Assembly (NCBI GenBank): GCA_009778035.1
Contig: WRKP01000014.1
Location: 1-53,275, forward strand
DNA length: 53,275 bases
DNA from: Planctomycetaceae bacterium
GTDB lineage: Bacteria; Planctomycetota; Planctomycetia; Pirellulales; Thermoguttaceae
Direction of reading: 5' to 3'
Each line of letters begins with the position of its first letter. Within the stretch, counting starts at the first letter, position 1. Positions 44,848-52,881 of the stretch are shown here, piece by piece. The notes beneath the pieces were generated by a model. That model ran no database searches and was not told the DNA's origin. It was given only the letters and a program-made list of their open reading frames with translations. Both the position numbers and the translations under genes were made by a program.

Positions 44848-44998
44848 CCAGAGCGGGTTTCAAACTGCTCTGGACATTTTTTCGTCATTCCGGCGCACGC
44901 CGAAATCCAGTGAAACCGGCATCACACACAGCGTCTGGGTTCCGGCTTTCGCCGAAATGACAGATTTTTTGTCCGTAGCAACGCGAAAATCGCTCTAG
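44848..44998. repeat. composite palindromic repeat, family 1
   Basis: Arms AGAGCGGGTTTCAAACTGCT, CTGGACA and GTCCGTAGCAACGCGAAAAT, CGCTCTAG around the core pair CGTCATTCCGGCGCACGCCG and CGGCTTTCGCCGAAATGACA. Confidence 0.85.
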
Positions 44999-45014
44999 CC
45001 TTTACTCAACGACA

Positions 45015-45440
45015 TCACTCAACGACATCCAGTCCCATACTTCGAGCGGTTCCGGCGAGGATATTTCTCGCGGCTTGTACGCTTCGAGCATTGAAATCCT
45101 TCATTTTTTTAGCGGCAATTTCGTCGAGTTGTTTCGTCGTAACCTGTCCGACTTTGACTCGCGGCACATTTCCGCTGCCGCTGACGATGCTCGCGGCTTG
45201 TTTGAGTAGGTCAACGCTGTGAGGCGTTTTGGTTTCGAGTTCAAAAGTCCGGTCGCCGAAGACTTTTACGACGACGGGAATACGCATTCCGAGATCGCCT
45301 TTGGTGCGTTCGTTGAATTGTTGAACGAATTGTCCGAGGTTGAGTCCGTATTTACCGAGGGCGGTTCCGACGGGCGGAGCGGCAGTTGCTTGGCCGCCTT
45401 TTGCGTGGAATCGAACTGTTGCAGTAACTTGCTTTGCCAT
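45015..45440 (-). CDS. rplK: 50S ribosomal protein L11
   Basis: 141 residues. L11 binds 23S rRNA at the GTPase-associated centre. The N-terminal domain has GQATAAPPVGTALGKYGLNL and VFGDRTFELETKTPHSVDLL; the C-terminal RNA-binding domain has KVGQVTTKQLDEIAAKKMKD and AARNILAGTARSMGLDVVE. Length is standard. It is unusual in standing alone: rplA, nusG and rplJ/L are not next to it. The N-terminal strands (VTATVRFHAKGG) differ from the usual LQIPAGKA, which may indicate a lineage-specific form or a paralogue. Confidence 0.93.
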   Translation of the reverse strand: MAKQVTATVRFHAKGGQATAAPPVGTALGKYGLNLGQFVQQFNERTKGDLGMRIPVVVKVFGDRTFELETKTPHSVDLLKQAASIVSGSGNVPRVKVGQVTTKQLDEIAAKKMKDFNARSVQAARNILAGTARSMGLDVVE

Positions 45441-45499
45441 GGTCGTTAGTGTTGCATTTACACGGCATCATTGTACTCTAAAGGGAAAAAAAAGCAAGC

Positions 45500-45692
45500 G
45501 GGAGCGGTGCCTGGGACAACCGCAAGTTTCGCATTAGGAAAGGTGCATAAGGTAGGATGTCGACCGCCGGGCGGCATCGTCGGCGTGAGCCGACTGGGAG
45601 GCCTAATGTGCGGAGTACCGCAGTTGCCGCCCGGCGGTCGGCAACCTACCTTGTGCGAAAATTGCAGTTGCCTGGAGCGGTGCCGCCCTGCG
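45500..45692. repeat. large nested inverted repeat, family 2
   Basis: A near-symmetrical structure of about 190 bp. The left side reads GGAGCGGTGCCTGG, CGCAAGTTTCGC, AGGTAGG, CGACCGCCGGGCGGC; the right side GCCGCCCGGCGGTCG, CCTACCT, GCGAAAATTGCAG, GCCTGGAGCGGTGCC. The centre holds the GTCGGCGTGAGCCGAC hairpin. The outermost GGAGCGGTGCC is a direct, not inverted, repeat. Confidence 0.8.
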
Positions 45693-45704
45693 ACGTGCTG
45701 TTCA

Positions 45705-46463
45705 CTAACACGCACTCAATGCCGAGAAATCCAGCGACTTGCTGCTCTGGCGATATGCCAACTCGATTTCGCCAAAATTGATTTCTTGATATACATGAGC
45801 AAACTCATGCCGAACCAATTCCAATGACGCCAAAAAAATGCCAACCAGCGTTGATTTGTGCTGTCCCGAAACAAATAATTGACGAAATGCAATGCGTTTT
45901 TCTCGTTTGAGCCGATGATGAATCCGATTCATATGCGTGCTGATCGGCGTCTCATCGTACACAACTTCGTGTTTGACCGGCGTGACGTTTTCACTGAGTA
46001 TCCGGCCGAATGCCTTGACTAAATCCCAAATTTCGATTTCCTGAATGGGCTCATCGGAAATATTACGCAGCCGTGGCGGGAGGTCGTCGGCCAGTCGAGC
46101 AAAGCGAAGTTGCCAATTTTCGCTGCGTTGCTGGAGCAGTCGGGCTGCATCGCAATAGCGTTTGTATTCGAGGAGATGTTGTACTAATTCCTGTTTGGGC
46201 GTTTCGATTTCTTGTTCGACGACTTCTTCGCCGGGAATTGCCTTATAGGATTTAATTTCGACGAGCATGCTGGCCATCGCGAGAAAGTCGCCGATGTTGT
46301 TGATGTCGATTTGTTCCAAGATATGCAGGTATTCGAGGTATTGCGACAAAACATCGGCGAGCGGAACTTGCAGAATATCCAATTCATGCTTGCGAACGAG
46401 ATAGAGCAGCAAGTCCAACGGGCCCTGATAGAACGGAAGTTTTGCCGAAAACATGGATTGCAT
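45705..46463 (-). CDS. scpA: segregation and condensation protein A
   Basis: 252 residues. The kleisin subunit of the SMC-ScpAB condensin complex. The N-terminal SMC-binding part FYQGPLDLLLYLVRKHELDI and LVPLADVLSQYLEYL-like segment are diagnostic, followed by GDFLAMASMLVEIKS. The C-terminal winged-helix region contains STLVGIFLASLELVRHEFAHVYQ. Starts at 46463 or 46454 are both possible. scpB is not adjacent. It diverges from the DUF1559 gene. Confidence 0.92.
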   Translation of the reverse strand: MQSMFSAKLPFYQGPLDLLLYLVRKHELDILQVPLADVLSQYLEYLHILEQIDINNIGDFLAMASMLVEIKSYKAIPGEEVVEQEIETPKQELVQHLLEYKRYCDAARLLQQRSENWQLRFARLADDLPPRLRNISDEPIQEIEIWDLVKAFGRILSENVTPVKHEVVYDETPISTHMNRIHHRLKREKRIAFRQLFVSGQHKSTLVGIFLASLELVRHEFAHVYQEINFGEIELAYRQSSKSLDFSALSAC

Positions 46464-46495
46464 GGTAGCAATTCATGCGATTCGACGCAAGTGCG

Positions 46496-46572
46496 AGAGT
46501 ATGCGCACGAGCCGGGGGCGTCAGCCCCCGGGTGAATCCACGTCGCGTAGCCCGGCTCGTGCGCCCCCGTCC
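46496..46572. repeat. family 3 GC-rich inverted repeat
   Basis: GCGCACGAGCCGGGGGCGTC, AGCCCCCGGGT, and on the right CCCGGCTCGTGCGC. The outer arms are perfect complements (GCGCACGAGCCGG / CCGGCTCGTGCGC). Confidence 0.8.
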
Positions 46573-46574
46573 GA

Positions 46575-46603
46575 TTGCAGCGGCATTCTCCTTCTGCTAT
46601 AAT
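46575..46603 (+). promoter_or_regulatory. sigma70-like promoter
   Basis: TTGCAG at 46575-46580, a 17-base spacer and a perfect TATAAT at 46598-46603, directly after a family 3 repeat; the leader would be about 24 bases. Confidence 0.7.
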
Positions 46604-46633
46604 GCAACCACACCTTCCAACCCCCTCATTCCC

Positions 46634-48394
46634 ATGAAAACGATGAAAACGCTCGTCCGATCCATGCTCTGTCTCCTGCTCCTGGCAGTCGGCAAAGCAA
46701 CCGCACAAGAAACCTTCGCTCCCCTCATCTCGGAAAACTGCATCGTCTTCGTTCATGCCGACTTCCGAAAAACCGAACTCGATACCATCAAGGCCTTTGT
46801 CCAAAAAAACGGCGAAGACTTCTTGACCATGCTCGGATTCGACCAACGCTCTCACCAAGCAACCGCTCGAGAACTCGCCATCGAACTCGAAAAACTCGAT
46901 ATTCTCGTCAGACCAACCTTTGACCTCATCACCCAAGAACTCGGTATTAAAGAATTGGCCTGGATTGCCGATATGGAATTGGTTGATAAAGGGATTTATT
47001 TTATGGCCGTCGCGCCCTGGAAAGGAAAAACGGATGAAGACCTTCAGAAACTTTTTTCGGTCATGCCGGCCGCGGAATTCCGAGAAGGCTATTTGCCCGT
47101 GGGCGATTTTTTGTTCGTTGCCTATCCTAATTTTTCGAGATTATCGACAGGAAAAGACCCTCAAAAAGAAAAACGCATTATTGCCGAATGGATCCAAAAT
47201 TTATCCCCTGTGAAGGATGATTCGCCGATCGTGGAAGCCATACGAAGCGTTGCCGATACGGAAATCAAGGTTGTCGCCGCCCTGCCAGCACCGGCTCGGC
47301 AATTACTCCAAAACGTTCCGCTCCCGCCGGACGTCCCGGTCGAAGTCCGAAATGTCCTGCTCTTTGCCGCACAACGAATAAATTGGGCAAGTGCGGGCAT
47401 ATCGCTGCATGAAATCCTCGGCACCGAACCGCCGGCGAATGCGGGCGTCCTGATGACCGTGAAAACCGCAAGGCCTTCCGATGCCCGAATGTTGTACGGA
47501 ATGCTGGAAAACATTATCGAACACGGCGTCAATGCGAACCGGTTCATGACGGAGCAGCAGATGTGGATGCACGGAAATCCGCCAGAATTCGAAATCCCGC
47601 CACTTGCCTGGCAATTCGCCAAGGGCTTTTTGCGAACGCTGTTGCCCGACGTCGAGGAGGATAAACTCATTTTTCGCATCAGAGCCCAATTTCCCGGTGT
47701 GGATGCAGTAAATTTTACCGCTCCGGCCCTCGGTGTCGTGACGGCTTTGTTCCTCCCAGCCGTTCAAGCGTCTCGTGGAGCGGACCAGCGATCGCAGTGC
47801 ATGAATAATATCAAACATATCGCACTGGCTTTGCATACTTATCACGACATCCATAATGCGTTTCCGCCGCTTTATACGGTAGATGATGACGGCAGTCCGT
47901 TGCACAGTTGGCGAGTATTGATTTTGCCCCTCTTGGGGGAGGAAGACCTGTACTGGCAACTCCGCCTGGATGAACCTTGGAACAGTGAGCATAATAGCCA
48001 ATTTCATGGTGCGATGCCGAGCGTGTTCCGGTGTCCAAGCAATCCCAATGGGGGTTCGAGTTATGTAGTGATTGATGGAGAGGGATTTGCACCAGCAACG
48101 AGGCCGGGTTTCGCGGGAAAGCAACTTATTAACATCATCGACGGAACGAGCAACACGATAGCGATTATTGAGCTACGGGACGGCTTTAATTGGATGGCAC
48201 CTCGCGGCAATATGACGTTGGAGGATTTAGAGCAATGGCCCAGCCTGCCGAACAGTCGGGTGGGCAGTTGGCATGATGGGGGGATGAATGTTGGAATGTT
48301 TGATGGTTCGGTTCGGTTCATATCGCGGGATACGGACAGTTCGGTTCTTCGTGCGTTGGGAACGATTGCCGGTGGGGAAACGTTGCCGTACTGA
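46634..48394 (+). CDS. exported protein with DUF1559 domain
   Basis: 586 residues from ATG 46634, where the signal peptide (KTLVRSMLCLLLLAVGKATA) starts; the longer frame runs back through a GC-rich repeat and is not credible. The N-terminal two thirds is an uncharacterised extracytoplasmic domain. The C-terminal part (about 430 on) is the planctomycete DUF1559 domain with RSQCMNNIKHIALALHTYHD, FRCPSN, DGTSNTIAIIE and the H-x9-DG box HDGGMNVGMFDGS. This domain is usually found in pilin-like exported proteins with an N-terminal methylation helix; here the pilin helix region is replaced by a longer fusion (TALFLPAVQASRGADQ). Confidence 0.85.
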   Translation: MKTMKTLVRSMLCLLLLAVGKATAQETFAPLISENCIVFVHADFRKTELDTIKAFVQKNGEDFLTMLGFDQRSHQATARELAIELEKLDILVRPTFDLITQELGIKELAWIADMELVDKGIYFMAVAPWKGKTDEDLQKLFSVMPAAEFREGYLPVGDFLFVAYPNFSRLSTGKDPQKEKRIIAEWIQNLSPVKDDSPIVEAIRSVADTEIKVVAALPAPARQLLQNVPLPPDVPVEVRNVLLFAAQRINWASAGISLHEILGTEPPANAGVLMTVKTARPSDARMLYGMLENIIEHGVNANRFMTEQQMWMHGNPPEFEIPPLAWQFAKGFLRTLLPDVEEDKLIFRIRAQFPGVDAVNFTAPALGVVTALFLPAVQASRGADQRSQCMNNIKHIALALHTYHDIHNAFPPLYTVDDDGSPLHSWRVLILPLLGEEDLYWQLRLDEPWNSEHNSQFHGAMPSVFRCPSNPNGGSSYVVIDGEGFAPATRPGFAGKQLINIIDGTSNTIAIIELRDGFNWMAPRGNMTLEDLEQWPSLPNSRVGSWHDGGMNVGMFDGSVRFISRDTDSSVLRALGTIAGGETLPY

Positions 48395-48407
48395 TTGGAA
48401 GGGGGCC

Positions 48408-48484
48408 ACGCGGGCGAGCACGAGCCGGGGGCGTAGCCCCCGGGTTTCACGTCGAACTCACCCGGGGGCATGCGCTCGCACCTC
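48408..48484. repeat. family 3 GC-rich repeat
   Basis: CGAGCACGAGCCGGGGGCGT and AGCCCCCGGGTTT, then ACCCGGGGGCATGCGCTCGC. It lies between two convergent genes, 14 bases after a stop, and may serve as a bidirectional terminator. Confidence 0.8.
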
Positions 48485-48500
48485 TGCACTCCGCGAACGC

Positions 48501-50300
48501 TTACCGCGCCCGTGCCGGCATTGTTCCCGTCGTTCCCGATGTCGTGCCCGTCGTCGCATCAAGCACTTTCGTTCCACGTATCTGCTCCGCATCCGGCGGT
48601 GCAAATATGTTAATGCTGCCAAATATCTCAATCGTTACCGCATCAGGCCCGAAATCTACATCATTCGAACTGCCCCGGCCAAAACCACGGCCGCCACTCC
48701 CCCCGCTGCTTCCCCCAAACGAATCACCACGCGAACGAGTTGGCCGGCTTCCCATCCCGCCCATACTTCCGCCCATTCCCATCCCGCTGGAGTCTCCCAT
48801 ACTGCCGCCCATTCCCATACCCCCTGAAGTTCCGGTACTCGCCACGAAATGAAACGGCTGCGTGGCATCGGGATTGATCGTTACCCACAATACATTGATC
48901 GGCATCGGACAATTCGCACAATTTACGAGCACATCGGAAATGTAGCGTTGGTTTACGACCAATCGAAGATATATCGGCATTCTGCGGATGTGTTCGGTCA
49001 AATCCGGGTCCATGAGCGGCTGTCCTGCTTCATCAACATAGCGTCCCCTCATCGCAAAAGCCAACAGCATTTCAGGCGTCGGTCCCGTGGACATTCCCAT
49101 CCCGCTGCTGTCTCCCATCCCCATCCCGCTGCTCATACCGCTCATTCCCATTCCGCTGGTGTCTCCCATTCCGCCGCTCATTCCGCTCATCCCGCCGAAC
49201 ATACCCATCCCCATCCCGCCGCCCATTCCCATCCCGCTGGAGTCTCCCATTCCGCTGCCCATTCCCATACCGCCCATCCCACCCATCGTGATTCGTCGGC
49301 TTGCTTGGCGGAACAATTCCATCGCAGCCCGTTGCCCGATGGAGATGTCAACAATTTCCTTCACCACGGATTCTCTCAAATTGAGCGGCGGCAAACCCGT
49401 TCCCGTTCCCGTTCCAGACCCGGCACTCATCCCACCGGCTCCGCCCTGACCGCCCCGGGTGTTCATCCTCGTTTGTTCCCGAACGTATCGATTGGATTCC
49501 GCAACCACCCAAAGCAGTGCTTGATAAACCCAAAGGTCTTCCTGGGTCAGCCAAACCTCAAACGCGTGCGGCCGCTGCTGCCAATTTTTCAGGGTAATAT
49601 CCAATGAGGGATTATCCCAAACAACGGTTCCCCGCAAAAAAGTTATGTCGGCGGCCGTTGCGGTTCGTCCGCTGGTTCCCGTACTCATTCCCATCCCCAT
49701 CGAATCGCCGCCGCGTGATCGGCTAAATCCGTCGCCCCCTCCTCTGCTGCTGGAATCGGCCAGCGAAAGCCGTTCGAGCGGCTCGACGTTTCCGTTGGGT
49801 AAACGGCGGAATTCTTGAATACGTCGAAGCCGCAAATCCGCTTCGCCGGAACGGGCAAAGTTGCGGTCCAGCATTCGGTTGATTTCCGCTTGGGCAAAAC
49901 TGAGATAGTTATCCAAGGTTGCTCCTGTGAGCGGTCCGAGAAAGGGTTGGCTTTCAATATCCCGGGTTGCGGCGGCGGCAAGGCCGGTCCAACGATTTTG
50001 TTCGCGTTGGTCATTGACCATAGCGGACCAGGCGGCATAGACATTATCGGCCAGCAGTTCCTTTTTTTCATTGATGGAGTCGATTGTTCCTTGGTTCGGA
50101 TGGGTTGAGGCACCGCGTTGGAGCGTATCTATGGCGGTTTTTTGAGTTTCCAGCAGTGTTGTTTGACTGCTTAATTCGTCGGCGATGGCTCCGATGGCCA
50201 TCCAGGCGGCAACGATGGCGGCGGCCAATCCTAGTGGAGTGCAAGTCCAAAAAGTGTATGACTTTAGGGCTTCCATATTGAATTCTGTTTTTCTTGCCAT
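48501..50300 (-). CDS. membrane protein with Gly/Met/Ser low-complexity repeats
   Basis: 599 residues from the ATG at about 50300, with GGAG upstream; the longer frame crosses a repeat. One membrane helix near the N-terminus (TPLGLAAAIVAAWMAIGAIA), a coiled-coil-like stretch, and two folded periplasmic parts (about 80-300 and 410-490). They are separated by two tracts of repeated GM, SGM, GDSSGMGMG units (about 315-410 and 490-560). Topology resembles the neighbouring PilO-like protein, so both may belong to one envelope machine, but no family was identified. The Met-rich tracts are unusual and might bind metal or simply be flexible. Confidence 0.72.
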   Translation of the reverse strand: MARKTEFNMEALKSYTFWTCTPLGLAAAIVAAWMAIGAIADELSSQTTLLETQKTAIDTLQRGASTHPNQGTIDSINEKKELLADNVYAAWSAMVNDQREQNRWTGLAAAATRDIESQPFLGPLTGATLDNYLSFAQAEINRMLDRNFARSGEADLRLRRIQEFRRLPNGNVEPLERLSLADSSSRGGGDGFSRSRGGDSMGMGMSTGTSGRTATAADITFLRGTVVWDNPSLDITLKNWQQRPHAFEVWLTQEDLWVYQALLWVVAESNRYVREQTRMNTRGGQGGAGGMSAGSGTGTGTGLPPLNLRESVVKEIVDISIGQRAAMELFRQASRRITMGGMGGMGMGSGMGDSSGMGMGGGMGMGMFGGMSGMSGGMGDTSGMGMSGMSSGMGMGDSSGMGMSTGPTPEMLLAFAMRGRYVDEAGQPLMDPDLTEHIRRMPIYLRLVVNQRYISDVLVNCANCPMPINVLWVTINPDATQPFHFVASTGTSGGMGMGGSMGDSSGMGMGGSMGGMGSRPTRSRGDSFGGSSGGSGGRGFGRGSSNDVDFGPDAVTIEIFGSINIFAPPDAEQIRGTKVLDATTGTTSGTTGTMPARAR

Positions 50301-50607
50301 GGCTATTCTCCGGGAATTTTTTTGGGGATTTTGGGTAAAAGTTTCCGCTTTTTCGGGGCGGTCTCTATCTTGACGTTGCCTATTGTATCGCACATTGCGG
50401 AAGAAAGCAAGGCACGGTTGCGAGCCGAGTGCAAGTTTTGCAAGAGTTGCGTGTGCAAGAGCGGGGGACGTAAGCCCCCCGCCGTTTTCCGCCCCTTGTG
50501 CTACGCTGCATCGCGTTGTATCTCCTTGCAAAATATGCACTTCCCGCATTGCTCAAATTGAACGCAACACCGTACACAACGCCAAAACACGCCCCATCGC
50601 ATGGGTT
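50301..50607. repeat. intergenic stretch with a family 3-like repeat
   Basis: At 50453-50495 GCAAGAGCGGGGGACGTAAG, CCCCCCGCCGTTTT resembles family 3 half-sites. Otherwise no gene, promoter or RNA was recognised here. Confidence 0.5.
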
Positions 50608-50919
50608 TTAGCATGTAGCAAAATCCTCATCCAAATGCTGACGATAATGCCGTTCCATCACATCCGCCGTGTGGCCGATCCAAAGCAACTCCTTCGTCTC
50701 GCCCCAACGCCGCAGTATTTCATTGCTCCGACTCCGCCGCATCTTCCGAAATGGACACGCAATCTTGCCCAAACCGGCATCATCCGAAATCTTATGAAAC
50801 TGGTCATTCAGACTCCACGCCGTGCCCTGATACCCCTGCACCACAAACTCATTTTCGTTGTCCGAAAAATGGTTTTGCAATTCTACTCGCACATTTTGTA
50901 AAACTTCGTCCAGTGTCAT
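50608..50919 (-). pseudogene. C-terminal remnant of a tyrosine recombinase
   Basis: 103 codons from ATG 50919 at most. The segment KMRRSRSNEILRRWGETKEL, LWIGHTADVMERHYRQHLDE holds the conserved Arg, the GH and the nucleophile Tyr of planctomycete integrases. The N-terminal arm-binding and core-binding domains are missing; only about the last 100 residues remain. The promoter of the divergent small gene starts within two bases of this frame, marking the breakpoint. Confidence 0.75.
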
Positions 50920-50948
50920 TTGGCAATCCGAAAACAAGATAGTAGAAT
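50920..50948 (+). promoter_or_regulatory. sigma70-like promoter, leaderless
   Basis: TTGGCA at 50920-50925, a 17-base spacer and TAGAAT at 50943-50948. The ATG of the next gene begins at 50955, exactly where transcription would be expected to start, with no Shine-Dalgarno sequence. Confidence 0.75.
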
Positions 50949-50954
50949 AATAGC

Positions 50955-51242
50955 ATGACTGACACAAAAACACAATCACGCAAAAAACGTTCTACATCCA
51001 AAGATGACACAAAGAAAGTAGTATCGCTATCTGTATATCAGACACTGCTCAAAAGCATTGATAAATATGCCGCAGAAGAAAATGTATCCCGTTCAGTGGC
51101 AATCGAACACGCGATCATAAAAATGTTTGCAGAACCGGCAAGTAGTCCATTGACACTGGATGAATTGCCGAATGATTTTATGCAAGACAACAATGAAAAC
51201 CTATATGCCTCGCCACAACTGGGACAGTCGATATTCTATTGA
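50955..51242 (+). CDS. small ribbon-helix-helix-like protein
   Basis: 95 residues. A basic N-terminus (TKTQSRKKRSTSKDDTKK) precedes KVVSLSVYQTLLKSIDKYAA, EENVSRSVAIEHAIIKMF, which has the strand-helix-helix pattern of RHH/CopG-like DNA-binding proteins. The C-terminal tail is acidic and unassigned. It diverges from the integrase remnant and converges on the clamp gene, with a shared terminator between them. It could be the regulator of the accessory module. Confidence 0.6.
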   Translation: MTDTKTQSRKKRSTSKDDTKKVVSLSVYQTLLKSIDKYAAEENVSRSVAIEHAIIKMFAEPASSPLTLDELPNDFMQDNNENLYASPQLGQSIFY

Positions 51243-51245
51243 AGT

Positions 51246-51274
51246 AAAATGGACTATTCCATCAGTCCATTTTT
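51246..51274. terminator. bidirectional terminator
   Basis: AAAATGGACT / AGTCCATTTT(T) with an 8-base loop. Runs of T follow the stem on the plus strand and, through the AAAA, on the minus strand, fitting the two converging genes. Confidence 0.75.
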
Positions 51275-51282
51275 ATGATAGT

Positions 51283-52032
51283 CTAAAACAAACTCCGTGC
51301 CGCAAACATGTTGGCGAAATGCTTATTGCTTGACAAGTCGCTATCCGTAATGGACAAAATAGTAAAACCTTGACCGTTACTTTTCTTACAACAGAGAGCC
51401 GGAATGTGATAGACAAAACCGCTATTCCATTCCATAAAAACAATTTTACCTCGCTTGTGCGATTTTAATATCCGCTCTGTGTATTCTTTTTGTATTGCAA
51501 GCCGTCTGCCATCTGTTGCAACGGCAGTGATTACATCTTCATTGGGAGAATCTTTTGCCATTTGACATTCAAAACAGACACCAGCAAGTGTGAAGCGTGC
51601 ATTGTTTTCGTCAACGGCAAAAATCGTATGCCGAATCATTCGTTGCAATTCTTCTTTCGGAATTTTATGATAAGACTTTGCCGTAAATTCTTCAACGTCA
51701 GGCATGTTATCAGGACATTGTAACGAAAACTCCCATTGTCCACACCCTTCTCCCCGCATGACAATTTTATCATTTTTAACTTCTAGCCAGAGCATATCCT
51801 GTTTAGATTGCGAAAGAATGTTAACGATTTCCTTTATTGGCAGTAGCACCGCACCTTTGCGTGCTACTTCGCAATCAAAACGAATGCGGATACCATGCTT
51901 GCCATCCGTTGCATGTATGACAGTGCCGTGACGTTTGTCTGCTAAAATCTTTATGTTCCCAAGATGGCTCGTTATGTTTTTTGCCAATCGAAGTTTCGGC
52001 AATAGGTCTTTTCGCTCAAATCTGATTTTCAT
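51283..52032 (-). CDS. two-domain sliding-clamp (DnaN) paralogue
   Basis: 249 residues with RBS AAAGGAGA. It matches the first two domains of bacterial beta clamps: an N-terminal domain (1 to about 118) with AVLLPIKEIVNILSQSKQDM, and a second (about 119 on) with ARFTLAGVCFECQ and the strongly conserved VATDGRRLAIQ. Normal DnaN has about 370 residues and three domains; the third, which carries much of the partner-binding pocket, is absent and the last 60 residues are atypical. Clamps encircle DNA and tether polymerases. A mini clamp loader lies directly upstream in the same direction. It may be a mobile-element clamp or a truncated copy. Confidence 0.8.
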   Translation of the reverse strand: MKIRFERKDLLPKLRLAKNITSHLGNIKILADKRHGTVIHATDGKHGIRIRFDCEVARKGAVLLPIKEIVNILSQSKQDMLWLEVKNDKIVMRGEGCGQWEFSLQCPDNMPDVEEFTAKSYHKIPKEELQRMIRHTIFAVDENNARFTLAGVCFECQMAKDSPNEDVITAVATDGRRLAIQKEYTERILKSHKRGKIVFMEWNSGFVYHIPALCCKKSNGQGFTILSITDSDLSSNKHFANMFAARSLF

Positions 52033-52045
52033 GGTAAAGTCTCCT

Positions 52046-52078
52046 TTGGGTTAGTGCGCATCTTCAGCGCAGAGTTTA
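52046..52078 (-). promoter_or_regulatory. shared leader element, copy 1 (clamp gene)
   Basis: On the minus strand CTGCGCTGAAGATGCGCACT, then AACCCAAAGGAG just before the clamp start: a GCGC/GCGC mini-hairpin followed by an ACYAACC block and the RBS. A matching element precedes the clamp-loader gene. Confidence 0.6.
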
Positions 52079-52104
52079 ATGTTGGTGCGTTTCGGATGAT
52101 ATAC

Positions 52105-52140
52105 TACTTTACTGCTCCGAAACATAAACAGCAAAGTAGT
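52105..52140 (-). other. hairpin between clamp-loader and clamp genes
   Basis: A 12-bp stem on the minus strand (ACUACUUUGCUG against CAGUAAAGUAGU, one G-U pair) a few bases after the clamp-loader stop. There is no U-tract, so it may be an RNA-processing or partial termination site. Confidence 0.55.
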
Positions 52141-52146
52141 GTATTA

Positions 52147-52791
52147 TTATCCCGCTATCGGAATGTCATTATCTTCTATAAAATCCCAAGCGGCCCGTAC
52201 AGACTTTACCGCAATTTTTCGATACATATCCGTGATATAATCCATCGTTACGTATGTGAAAAATTCGTTAAACTCTTCCGAAGTAATTTCCAGTTTGCAT
52301 TTTATGCACCGAGTCACCAATTCATCCCAATGCTTTTTCTGTCCATCGGATAACTCATCTTTTCTTTTGGCCGATGTGAAAATCACCGTAACATAGCAAG
52401 GCAACTCTTGACGTCGACGGCGGTCAATAGCGTCGATAGTCGTTTTGAGTTTTGTGATATTGTTCACGCTCAACTTGTCGGCCTCGTCAAAGATATAGAC
52501 ATACTTGTCGGCAAGTAGCGGACGCGAGTATATGTCTTGCTTGAGCATGTCTATGAACGTTGCCGTTTCGGCATCTTTGGTGCAATCGGGCCGATAGATT
52601 TCGTGATTGCCACTCTCTGCGATGATGTCCGCAATGAGCGTTTTGCCGGTGCCGGTTGTGCCGGTTAGCATAAACACGAGTCCGCCGAGCCCTTCATTCA
52701 TTTGGATGGAGCGTTCGATTTTCGTTATGGCTTGTTTGTTGCCTATAATCTGCGATAGTTTCGTCGGTTGGTATGTGTCGATAAGTTTCAT
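52147..52791 (-). CDS. mini clamp-loader-like AAA+ ATPase
   Basis: 214 residues. The N-terminus YQPTKLSQIIGNKQAITKIE is typical of DnaX/RFC small subunits. Walker A is G44-T-T-G-T-G-K-T51, Walker B is D102-E-A-D105 (YVYIFDEAD), sensor 1 is in VIFTSA, and a T-R-C segment (LVTRCIKCKLEI) matches the SRC arginine-finger motif of clamp loaders. It lacks the C-terminal collar domain of DnaX. With the adjacent clamp paralogue this suggests a self-contained loader/clamp pair. The RBS region is CGGAACTCC. Confidence 0.82.
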   Translation of the reverse strand: MKLIDTYQPTKLSQIIGNKQAITKIERSIQMNEGLGGLVFMLTGTTGTGKTLIADIIAESGNHEIYRPDCTKDAETATFIDMLKQDIYSRPLLADKYVYIFDEADKLSVNNITKLKTTIDAIDRRRRQELPCYVTVIFTSAKRKDELSDGQKKHWDELVTRCIKCKLEITSEEFNEFFTYVTMDYITDMYRKIAVKSVRAAWDFIEDNDIPIAG

Positions 52792-52807
52792 GGTAGGAGT
52801 TCCGTTT

Positions 52808-52838
52808 TGGTTGGTGCGCAGTTCTTGCGCAGGGGTTT
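52808..52838 (-). promoter_or_regulatory. shared leader element, copy 2 (clamp-loader gene)
   Basis: On the minus strand CTGCGCAAGAACTGCGCACC, AACCAAAACGGA just before the clamp-loader start, the same layout as copy 1 before the clamp gene. Confidence 0.6.
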
Positions 52839-52847
52839 TTGGGTAAG

Positions 52848-52870
52848 TCAGGCCAGACCGTCTGGCCTGA
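52848..52870. other. 23-bp perfect palindrome
   Basis: TCAGGCCAGAC-C-GTCTGGCCTGA, immediately after the stop of the partial gene and before the clamp-loader leader. It may be a terminator without a U-tract or an operator for a dimeric repressor. Confidence 0.7.
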
Positions 52871-52881
52871 AGATGCTCGTG

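Noticed and set aside
46475-46633. N-terminal extension of the DUF1559 protein
   Set aside because: It would be translated from a family 3 repeat and from the promoter; the signal peptide starts at 46634.
48849-49607. A 252-codon plus-strand frame of His/Pro/Ser repeats
   Set aside because: Shadow of the Gly/Met/Ser repeats on the other strand; no start signals.
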